Of a DNA stretch of 5,882 nucleotides, positions 1 to 5,402 are shown piece after piece. The stretch comes from Legionellales bacterium UBA2469. Its GTDB lineage: Bacteria > Pseudomonadota > Gammaproteobacteria > Legionellales > Legionellaceae. The translations under genes and the position numbers were made by a program. Position 1 is the stretch's first letter, and each line of letters begins with the position of its first letter. The DNA lies in NCBI GenBank assembly GCA_002342175.1, contig DDPL01000043.1, forward strand, positions 1 to 5,882, given 5' to 3'. The notes below the pieces were generated by a model that was not told where the DNA came from, did no database searches, and saw only the letters and a list, made by a program, of their open reading frames with translations.

Positions 1-706
1 AAAAGCCATGAAGAGGAGCCGTTGCAATTTCGTCAAACTCCCAAAATGTTTTTACATGTTTCAAATCCTGGATACGAAATGGCAAATCTTGGTGCTTTTT
101 TTTTGAATAAAGATTTCTTAATTTTTGTATCAGATGTCTTTGATAGATTTTTGAAAATCCCTTATTGAGTTTATTGACCAGGTTTTCTAAATCAAAAGGA
201 ACAGAAACTGCAATGGCCTTATCAATACCAGCTTTATGTCCCTTTTCGCCTAACCACTTCAACATCACATTTCCACCCAATGAAATACCAACAAGCGCCT
301 TTTGGGTGTGCGGTTCACGATGATTTAAAAGCTGAATAAAATAATCTAAATCTTTGGTTTCTCCAGCATGATAGGTTCGCGATAAACGATTCGGTTCATC
401 GCCAGCACATCTAAAATGAAGCAGCACAGCTCGATATCCCATTTTATTGAATGCTGTAAATAATATTCGCACATAAGATGATTGAATATTACCACCCATC
501 CCATGTAATAAAATTACCAAGGGTGCATTTGGAGGAATATTCATTTGCGACCAAAAGCAGTCTAAAAAATCACCATCAATTAGCTCAATTCGTTCCGGTT
601 CAACACTAGGCATTTTTAACCGCTGTCGAACCATGGTTGGAAATAAAGTCTGAAGATGCTTGTTTTTTAGCCACCAAAGTGGCTTGAAGGAACTATTTAT
701 AATCAT
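1..706 (-). CDS. yheT: YheT-family alpha/beta hydrolase, N-terminal part (3' end beyond window)
   Basis: Predicted serine hydrolase of the YheT/UPF0017 family (alpha/beta hydrolase fold), probably cytoplasmic and esterase-like; the natural substrate of the bacterial members is not settled. I translated 235 residues by hand; the family is usually about 320-340 aa, so roughly the last 90 are off the left edge. Family landmarks appear in order: the N-terminal FKPLWWLKNKHLQTLFPTM signature (residues 7-25), the oxyanion-hole HGMGG (68-72), HFRCAGDEPNRLSRTYHAGE (97-116), the nucleophile elbow GISLGGN with Ser142, and DEIATAPLHGF just before the edge. The catalytic Asp and His would lie outside the window. 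The ATG at 706 is the only usable start, because an in-frame TGA lies at 733-731 with no other start between. The ribosome binding site is weak. The family assignment is strong and the substrate is unknown. Confidence 0.9.
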   Translation of the reverse strand, partial: MIINSSFKPLWWLKNKHLQTLFPTMVRQRLKMPSVEPERIELIDGDFLDCFWSQMNIPPNAPLVILLHGMGGNIQSSYVRILFTAFNKMGYRAVLLHFRCAGDEPNRLSRTYHAGETKDLDYFIQLLNHREPHTQKALVGISLGGNVMLKWLGEKGHKAGIDKAIAVSVPFDLENLVNKLNKGFSKIYQRHLIQKLRNLYSKKKHQDLPFRIQDLKHVKTFWEFDEIATAPLHGF

Positions 707-736
707 AGGGTATCTAAAAAATGGGCATTTTCATAT

Positions 737-764
737 AACATACCATGCTTTCAATAAATCTCAA
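737..764 (-). promoter_or_regulatory. Likely sigma-70 promoter of the yheT-like gene
   Basis: On the minus strand, TTGAGA (764-759) is followed after 16 bases by TATGTT (742-737). The -10 is preceded by TG with one base between (TGGTATGTT), an extended -10 element. Transcription would start near 730, giving a leader of about 25 nt. This lets the hydrolase be transcribed independently of the tRNA upstream. The call rests only on motif matching. Confidence 0.4.
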
Positions 765-804
765 CGTTTAGACAGCGATTCCCGGCTAATTAAATTTATC
801 ATAC

Positions 805-846
805 GCGCCGTAAAACCACGTTCTTCAGGTCGTGGATATGAGGCGC
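805..846. repeat. Nested 42-nt hairpin resembling an IS200/IS605-type end
   Basis: The outer arms GCGCC (805-809) and GGCGC (842-846) and the inner arms CCACG (816-820) and CGTGG (831-835) are exactly nested. They are separated by equal 6-base internal stretches (810-815, 836-841) and enclose a 10-base loop with CTTCAGG. A GC-rich stem with a CTTCAGG/CCTGAAG loop, flanked by GTAAAACC on one side, is the form I associate with terminal or subterminal hairpins of IS200/IS605 (IS1341-like, TnpB-type) elements. No tnpA or tnpB reading frame is present, so this would be a solo or relic end. On the minus strand the inner stem is followed by GGTTTT, so it might also act as a weak terminator for tRNA transcription. 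The hairpin is certain; its identity is inferred. Confidence 0.5.
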
Positions 847-904
847 CAAGGTTTAAGGAGGTGGATGAAGATGAAATATTTCTTCTGTAACTTGTTGATT
901 TAAC

Positions 905-980
905 TGGTGCCGTTGCGCGGAATCGAACCGCGGGCCTATTGATTACGAATCAATTGCTCTACCGACTGAGCTACAACGGC
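905..980 (-). tRNA. tRNA-Thr (anticodon CGU), CCA encoded
   Basis: The minus strand from 980 to 905 folds into a complete 76-nt cloverleaf. It has a 7-bp acceptor GCCGTTG/CAACGGC, a D-arm GCTC/GAGC, an anticodon stem ATTGA/TCAAT with loop TTCGTAA, a 5-base variable loop, a T-arm CGCGG/CCGCG with loop TTCGATT, discriminator A and an encoded CCA (907-905). The anticodon CGT is at 947-945 and reads ACG, so the tRNA carries threonine. All stems pair without mismatches. It lies upstream of the yheT-like gene on the same strand. Confidence 0.97.
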
Positions 981-1004
981 AATGCTGAAATTTTAAACTT
1001 TTAA

Positions 1005-1034
1005 TTGAAATTTGTCGAGTTGTTTACATATGAT
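1005..1034 (+). promoter_or_regulatory. Probable promoter of the small membrane protein gene
   Basis: TTGAAA (1005-1010) and TATGAT (1029-1034) are separated by 18 bases, a reasonable sigma-70 arrangement. Transcription would start near 1041, about 40 nt before the preferred start codon at 1083. The -10 overlaps the putative -10 region of the opposing tRNA promoter, so the two could not be occupied by RNA polymerase at the same time. Confidence 0.4.
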
Positions 1035-1066
1035 TAGTCCTATGTTAGTTTTACACCGCAAGTCAA
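1033..1066 (-). promoter_or_regulatory. Probable promoter region of tRNA-Thr
   Basis: Reading toward the tRNA, TTGACT (1066-1061) is a good -35 element. The best -10 is unclear: TAGGAC (1042-1037) at 18-bp spacing, or ACTAAT (1038-1033) if the -35 is the overlapping TTGCGG (1061-1056) at 17 bp. Either gives a leader of roughly 45-55 nt before the mature tRNA 5' end. The elements overlap the promoter that reads the other way. Confidence 0.3.
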
Positions 1067-1082
1067 TAACATGGAAGATTTT

Positions 1083-1370
1083 ATGAGCCTCGATCCCAAT
1101 TATTTTGGATGCGTTGTATTGTTGATTTTATGTTTTATCACAACATTTGCAAGTATTATATATAAATATTTTAAACTGAAGCATGAGGCGTTTTCGAGTA
1201 TTCGACAACAATCCAACCACATTCAAAAACTATATCATTCTGTTTTTGAACTTGAAGAACTCATCGAAATTCTAATTGAAGAATTAGATGATAATGCCCT
1301 ATCGCTTCATCACCAAGCCCAAAAAAATCGTATTAAAAAACAATTTATTTTAAATTCTGGGCAAATTTAA
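1083..1370 (+). CDS. Small single-pass membrane protein, unrecognised
   Basis: I do not recognise this protein. From the ATG at 1083 it has 95 residues: a short N-terminus, one strongly hydrophobic segment (about residues 8-26, GCVVLLILCFITTFASIIY), a basic stretch (KYFKLKH), then a charged, probably helical or coiled-coil tail rich in Glu and Leu (ELEELIEILIEELDD), ending in a basic segment. This suggests an inner-membrane anchor with a cytoplasmic helical tail. I prefer 1083 to the in-frame ATG at 1071 because GGAAGA (1073-1078) precedes it as a ribosome binding site, while nothing suitable precedes 1071. A promoter-like sequence lies upstream. The 3' end overlaps the convergent gene by 21 bp. 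The TM-plus-amphipathic pattern argues that it is a real gene. Confidence 0.6.
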   Translation: MSLDPNYFGCVVLLILCFITTFASIIYKYFKLKHEAFSSIRQQSNHIQKLYHSVFELEELIEILIEELDDNALSLHHQAQKNRIKKQFILNSGQI

Positions 1371-2939
1371 GGATATCTGTAAAGCCGGTTCATGTTGGTT
1401 ATATTGTTCAAGAGCTTCAGAAAATATATTTTTATATTGCTCAGCAGGACAAATGTAACGCTCCGTATTAAATTTAAAACAATAATCAACTTGTTTAGCA
1501 TGATTTGTGGAATGTAACCAACCCCTTCCAAATAAAGCATGCATTTTAATAATAAAATCAGCCTTATCCGTTTTTTCAATTTTAAAAACGCTCAGTAATT
1601 TCAATTGTTCCTGACTTAACATCAAGCCCTCAAACAATCTTAGCCAAACTTGCTGAATCCGCTCCACATCTCTTGGTTGCATGGCACGCAATTGATTTAT
1701 CCATTTAATTTGCAAAAAAGAATGGAATAAATGCTCAAGTAATGCATCAGTAATAAAATCTAAATCATGGAGAATACGAGTTGATTGAATAAGATGTATT
1801 CTAAAATGTTTAGTATCTGCAGGCTTATCTGGGCCAGGATGGATATCATCATGATTATTCATTCGATTCATTGTTGCTAATAATTCATTAAATTTTTTTT
1901 GACTTTTTTCATCTTGATGATGCAACCAAGTCATGACTACCAACTCCAGATGTACCCCCTGATTTAATTCCTGATGTTGTAATTCATATTTAGATTGTTG
2001 TTCAATCCAATAATTTTTTACTTGTAACATTCTCCATGCAGCATGAACTTGGTGCAGATAATATTGATGAAGGATTGCATGTTTTTCTTCGGGAAAAGAC
2101 GTCATAATTCCTTTAAGATCATGCCATTCCAGAGGAAGATCGATTTTGATACCGGTTTTAGTGGTATATTTTGCTGGATTCTGAGTGTACAAATCTTGTA
2201 AATATTTTCTTATATTTTCTAGGATTTCGTTTAGTTCCTTTTCATCCTTATTGTTTAAATAACGGCTTCTTAATAAACGATATTGTAAATTATCTTCCTC
2301 ACTTAAATAAGGAAGCCTATACCTATGATCAGGAGGCCTCTTTTCAGGAATTTGAATGCCTAAATCATTCAAGATGGTTTTCATGAAATAACATCTTAAC
2401 AGTGCCTGTATACTTGTTAATGACATAAATGAATCCATCACAAACATAATGGATAAACCAACTTTAACAAGCGATGGGATAATATACCACGGACTAGAAA
2501 ATGCAAACATCATGGTTGTTGATTCTAAAACACGACTCGAAAAATATTGGGAAAAATAACAAAAGAAATGATAAACAAGGACAGACGTCAAATATAACAA
2601 TAATGATTGTTGAAAAACAAAACACACTAAACCACACGCGATAATTCTGGGCAATATCTTATTGGTAAAATTACCTTGAAGTTGCACAGGTAACAGTTGA
2701 TGAATCAACTGATTCAATAGGTGAATGGTCAGGTAATCAAATAAGGCTATAGGTAGAGCCCAACTTAAAAATGATTGAAAATTAAGCATCGAATGACACA
2801 GGAGAAAACCCAAAAAGAGACGAAAACCATGAACTGAAAAGTCAGCCAGAATTAACTTTACATTCTTGGCAAAAAATTCAATAAAGGTTTCATCACTAAA
2901 CTGTTCTAATTTAGAACTTTCCATGTCCTCGGTTATCAT
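1350..2939 (-). CDS. Unrecognised protein: N-terminal membrane domain plus large soluble domain
   Basis: The protein has 529 residues from the ATG at 2939; I do not recognise the family. Residues about 38-170 hold roughly four hydrophobic segments (around 40-58, 60-80, 98-128 and 145-172), then an amphipathic stretch to about 195. From about 200 to the end it is soluble, helical in character, and rich in Gln, His, Leu and charged residues, without Walker, HD, GGDEF, protease or transferase motifs that I can see. There is no signal peptide. Start choice: TTG at 2942 is possible, but the ATG at 2939 has AAAGAG six bases upstream, and that site overlaps the rpoS stop (TAAAGAG). Translation is therefore likely coupled to rpoS, and no terminator separates the genes. 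This implies expression with RpoS in stationary or transmissive phase. A host-directed effector or an envelope protein are both possible; neither is shown. Confidence 0.85.
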   Translation of the reverse strand: MITEDMESSKLEQFSDETFIEFFAKNVKLILADFSVHGFRLFLGFLLCHSMLNFQSFLSWALPIALFDYLTIHLLNQLIHQLLPVQLQGNFTNKILPRIIACGLVCFVFQQSLLLYLTSVLVYHFFCYFSQYFSSRVLESTTMMFAFSSPWYIIPSLVKVGLSIMFVMDSFMSLTSIQALLRCYFMKTILNDLGIQIPEKRPPDHRYRLPYLSEEDNLQYRLLRSRYLNNKDEKELNEILENIRKYLQDLYTQNPAKYTTKTGIKIDLPLEWHDLKGIMTSFPEEKHAILHQYYLHQVHAAWRMLQVKNYWIEQQSKYELQHQELNQGVHLELVVMTWLHHQDEKSQKKFNELLATMNRMNNHDDIHPGPDKPADTKHFRIHLIQSTRILHDLDFITDALLEHLFHSFLQIKWINQLRAMQPRDVERIQQVWLRLFEGLMLSQEQLKLLSVFKIEKTDKADFIIKMHALFGRGWLHSTNHAKQVDYCFKFNTERYICPAEQYKNIFSEALEQYNQHEPALQISLNLPRI

Positions 2940-2949
2940 CAAACACTCT

Positions 2950-4008
2950 TTAAGATGAAAATATATCTTCTTGAGATAATCCCTGTTTTTCTAGCAGAGA
3001 TCGCAAGGTTTTTAAGGCCTCAATTTGAATTTGACGAACACGTTCTCTGGTCAAATTTATTTCTTTCCCAATTTCTTCCAAGGTCGCTTTTTCAAATCCT
3101 CTTAAACCAAATCGTCTCGCAAGAACTTCCTTTTGATTATCAGTTAATAAATCTAAGAAAATTTCTAGCTGATCATGCATATCCGCATCAGTCAAAACAT
3201 CGGCTGGATTGACTGATCGCTCATCGGCTAAGGTATCTAACAAAGATTTACTATCATCATAACCTATTGGGGAATCAACAGAGGCCATTTTTTCATTTAA
3301 TCCTAACATCTTCTCAACATCCTCAATCGGCACATCAAGCATTGCTGCAATCTCATCAGATGTAGGCTCATGATCAAGTTTTTGAGTGAGTTGCCGTGCT
3401 GCACGCAGGTAAACATTTAACTCTTTTACAATATGAATTGGTAATCGAATGGTTCTTGTTTGATTCATTAATGCCCGTTCAATCGTCTGACGAATCCACC
3501 ATGTTGCATAAGTCGAAAAACGAAACCCGCGTTTAGGATCAAATTTTTCCACTGCTCGCATTAAACCTAAATTACCTTCTTCAATTAAATCAAGTAATGG
3601 TAATCCTCTATTGATGTATCTTCTTGAAATTTTAACTACAAGACGTAAATTAGACTCGATCATTTTCTTACGGGCTTGCGGATTCCCTTTCAAAGCAAGA
3701 GTCGAATAATGAATTTCTTCTTCTGCAGATAATAATGGAGAGAAACCAATCTCATTTAAATAAATTTGTGTCGCATCAGTTGAATGCTCATGAGTTTGAA
3801 TTATCTTGATTTCATCATCAGCGGATATTTGAATTTGTTCATCAGAGGGCTCTTCAGCAACGACTGGAATAACAGATTCAATATCATCATCCGAGATATC
3901 TTTTAACTCGATATCATCCGGCATCATATCTAAATCTTCAGGTTCTGAATGAATTATGACATTTTCCTGTTCAACATCATTTGATGGTTTTACAGTTTTA
4001 GAACACAT
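2950..4008 (-). CDS. rpoS: RNA polymerase sigma factor RpoS (sigma-38/sigma-S)
   Basis: Sigma factor for stationary-phase and stress genes; in Legionella and Coxiella it is also needed for the developmental or virulence programme. It has 352 residues against 330 in E. coli. Residues 1-77 form an acidic N-terminal extension, about 22 residues longer than in E. coli. The conserved core starts at [16 protein letters not shown] (78-93, region 1.2). Region 2 includes [13 protein letters not shown] (119-131), [19 protein letters not shown] (140-158) and [15 protein letters not shown] (165-179). The RpoS-typical [17 protein letters not shown] (189-205) keeps the Lys (K195) equivalent to E. coli K173, involved in promoter -13 and RssB recognition. 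Region 4.2 ends with [20 protein letters not shown] (309-328). Start: ATG at 4008 with AGAGGA seven bases upstream. The gene has its own promoter and a possible RBS-occluding hairpin. RpoS is distinguished from RpoD by size and by lack of region 1.1 and the non-conserved insert. Confidence 0.98.
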   Translation of the reverse strand: MCSKTVKPSNDVEQENVIIHSEPEDLDMMPDDIELKDISDDDIESVIPVVAEEPSDEQIQISADDEIKIIQTHEHSTDATQIYLNEIGFSPLLSAEEEIHYSTLALKGNPQARKKMIESNLRLVVKISRRYINRGLPLLDLIEEGNLGLMRAVEKFDPKRGFRFSTYATWWIRQTIERALMNQTRTIRLPIHIVKELNVYLRAARQLTQKLDHEPTSDEIAAMLDVPIEDVEKMLGLNEKMASVDSPIGYDDSKSLLDTLADERSVNPADVLTDADMHDQLEIFLDLLTDNQKEVLARRFGLRGFEKATLEEIGKEINLTRERVRQIQIEALKTLRSLLEKQGLSQEDIFSS

Positions 4009-4016
4009 AGTATAGT

Positions 4017-4047
4017 CCTCTTTTCAATGTATCAACATGAATAAAAG
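4017..4047 (-). promoter_or_regulatory. Hairpin over the rpoS ribosome binding site (FourU-like)
   Basis: In the rpoS leader RNA, CUUUUAUUCAUGU (4047-4035) can pair with ACAUUGAAAAGAGG (4030-4017) around a UGAU loop. I count 13 pairs (two of them G-U) with one bulged U (4026) and one A-A mismatch (4042/4022). The four-U run 4046-4043 faces the AGAG of the Shine-Dalgarno AGAGGA. This is the layout of FourU RNA thermometers and of the self-occluding E. coli rpoS leader. AT-rich sequence makes weak stems easy to find, so function is not established. Confidence 0.4.
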
Positions 4048-4058
4048 CACCCATAGAT

Positions 4059-4093
4059 ATTATACTATAGAAAGAATCAGTATGGATAGTCAA
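4059..4093 (-). promoter_or_regulatory. rpoS-proximal sigma-70 promoter
   Basis: In the nlpD-rpoS gap on the minus strand, TTGACT (4093-4088) is followed by 18 bases and TATAGT (4069-4064), which runs directly into a perfect TATAAT (4064-4059). Transcription would start around 4052-4057, giving an rpoS leader of only about 45-50 nt. In E. coli the main rpoS promoter lies inside nlpD and makes a leader of over 500 nt; here it sits after nlpD. The motif match is strong; the exact -10 register is ambiguous. Confidence 0.7.
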
Positions 4094-4100
4094 TAAACAT

Positions 4101-4838
4101 TTAGCGATTTAAATATCTCATTGGATTAATTACTTGTCCTCGATTACGCATTTCAAAGTGTAAACCCCACTGTCCAGATTGCAATTGCCCCATTTCGGCA
4201 ATCTTCTGACCAGCCTTAACAGATTGACCTTCCTTCGCTAGTAAAGAAGAATTAAATGCATATGCCGTCAGCATATTGTTAGGATGTTTAAGTAAAATGA
4301 GATGTCCATATCCTGGTAATCCATTCCCTGCATAAGCCACAACACCATCAGCAGAAGCATAAATGGGTTGTTTAGGTTTGCCCAAAATGGTGATACCTTT
4401 TTTTTCTAAAGGCATCCCCGTATTTGAAATAATTTTACCATCGGTTGGCCATTTCCAATGACCTGAACCAAAAGATCTTTGTATTGATGTCATTACCGGA
4501 TGAGAAGCTTTATGAATTTTTATGGCGGGTTTGTAATACTTATTACCAGATGAACTGACACACCCTTTTAGTTTTAAGATCTGTCCTGTCCGCAGTTGAT
4601 AAGGATAAGTTAGATGATTTTCCGTAGCCAATTGCTCTGGATTTAAATCGTATAAAAATGCAATCGCTTGCAATGTATCGCCTTTTCTAACAGAATAAGT
4701 TGTCTCGACCCGATTTATAAAATATTGCGGATGAAGCTCCTCTACTGGAGGAATATACGTATCTTCCTCACAACCTAATAATAAAGCAAGAATCAATATA
4801 AAGAATATCGATTTTTTAAGCCTTGAATTTATACACAC
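4101..4838 (-). CDS. nlpD: NlpD-type lipoprotein, LysM plus degenerate M23 (LytM) domain
   Basis: Activator of a septal N-acetylmuramoyl-L-alanine amidase (AmiC in E. coli) during daughter-cell separation; an outer-membrane lipoprotein facing the periplasm. Numbering from the GTG at 4838: RLKK then a hydrophobic run ending in lipobox LLGC (Cys23), LysM about residues 47-90 (TYSVRKGDTLQAIA), a linker, then the M23 domain about 128-243. The zinc ligands are lost: the active HxH motif reads GLH (in GLHFEMR), and the upstream His/Asp site reads KKGITILG. This predicts a non-catalytic activator, as in known NlpD/EnvC proteins. Start: a TTG at 4847 is in frame, but its ribosome site AGGGA would be too close; GTG 4838 has AGGGA about 9 bases upstream. 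There is no ATG near the signal sequence. The gene overlaps yqaA by 23 bp, so coupled translation is likely. Confidence 0.93.
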   Translation of the reverse strand: MCINSRLKKSIFFILILALLLGCEEDTYIPPVEELHPQYFINRVETTYSVRKGDTLQAIAFLYDLNPEQLATENHLTYPYQLRTGQILKLKGCVSSSGNKYYKPAIKIHKASHPVMTSIQRSFGSGHWKWPTDGKIISNTGMPLEKKGITILGKPKQPIYASADGVVAYAGNGLPGYGHLILLKHPNNMLTAYAFNSSLLAKEGQSVKAGQKIAEMGQLQSGQWGLHFEMRNRGQVINPMRYLNR

Positions 4839-5394
4839 AATATCCAATCCCTAATATCCCTAATGCTATCCATGCTAATTTGTCAATAAATTTAACCAAT
4901 TCTTTTTCAATTCGCTTGCCATAAAAATAAAATAATGTCGAAACCATAAAAAATCGAGCACTTCTGCCTATCATCGAGGCAAAGACAAAGGGAATAAAAG
5001 TCATATGTGCGGCGCCTGCACCAATGGTGAAAAGCTTATAGGGGATTGGCGTAAAACCAGCAACAATAACAGCCCAAACACCATAATCAGAAAACCATTG
5101 AATGGCGACTTGATAGGGTTCATACCATGAAGAATGAACTAACCAAGGCTGAATTAAATCAAATAAGAAATATCCTATACAATACCCAAACATTCCACCC
5201 AATACAGAAAACAATGATGCAATAAACGCATAACGCCATGCTGCTTTGGGGGTTGCCAATCCCATCGTAATTAACATAACATCTGGAGGAATTGGAAAAA
5301 ACGATGATTCAATAAAAGAGATTAACCCTAAATACCATGGCGCATGCCGATGCGATGAGCATTTAATTGTAAATTGATAAAGTTGCTGAAACAT
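4816..5394 (-). CDS. yqaA: DedA-family inner-membrane protein (YqaA type)
   Basis: A 192-residue polytopic inner-membrane protein of the DedA/VTT (SNARE-associated) superfamily. Relatives act in envelope homeostasis, and some DedA members are undecaprenyl-phosphate or phospholipid flippases; the YqaA subgroup's substrate is not established. Family landmarks are FIESSFFPIPPDVML (27-41), the re-entrant-loop-like GFTPIPYKLFTIGAGAA (113-129) and GRSARFF (143-149). Hydrophobic segments lie at about 22-46, 54-82, 103-140 and 172-188. Length is normal for YqaA. The ATG at 5394 has AAGGA five bases upstream, and that site overlaps the surE stop (TAAGGA). The 3' end overlaps nlpD. It occupies the place between surE and nlpD where many gammaproteobacteria have pcm; an L-isoaspartyl methyltransferase is not present here. 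Confidence 0.92.
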   Translation of the reverse strand: MFQQLYQFTIKCSSHRHAPWYLGLISFIESSFFPIPPDVMLITMGLATPKAAWRYAFIASLFSVLGGMFGYCIGYFLFDLIQPWLVHSSWYEPYQVAIQWFSDYGVWAVIVAGFTPIPYKLFTIGAGAAHMTFIPFVFASMIGRSARFFMVSTLFYFYGKRIEKELVKFIDKLAWIALGILGIGYCVYKFKA

Positions 5395-5402
5395 AATTAT
5401 CC

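Noticed and set aside
660..890. 76-codon plus-strand ORF
   Set aside because: It begins inside the yheT-like gene, has no ribosome binding site, crosses the hairpin, and its peptide just reads through the hairpin sequence.
905..980. tRNA-Thr as a phage or island attachment site
   Set aside because: No integrase gene and no direct repeat of the tRNA 3' half in the window.
1280..1380. Bidirectional terminator between the convergent genes
   Set aside because: T-runs are present on both strands but no stem of useful length or GC content precedes them.
1367..1579. 70-codon minus-strand ORF of hydrophobic residues
   Set aside because: Out-of-frame shadow of the 529-residue protein gene in AT-rich sequence; no ribosome binding site or separate context.
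2171..2386. 71-codon plus-strand ORF
   Set aside because: Antisense to the unknown membrane protein gene; no promoter or ribosome site seen.
2955..3212. 85-codon plus-strand ORF
   Set aside because: Antisense shadow of the well-conserved region 4 of rpoS.
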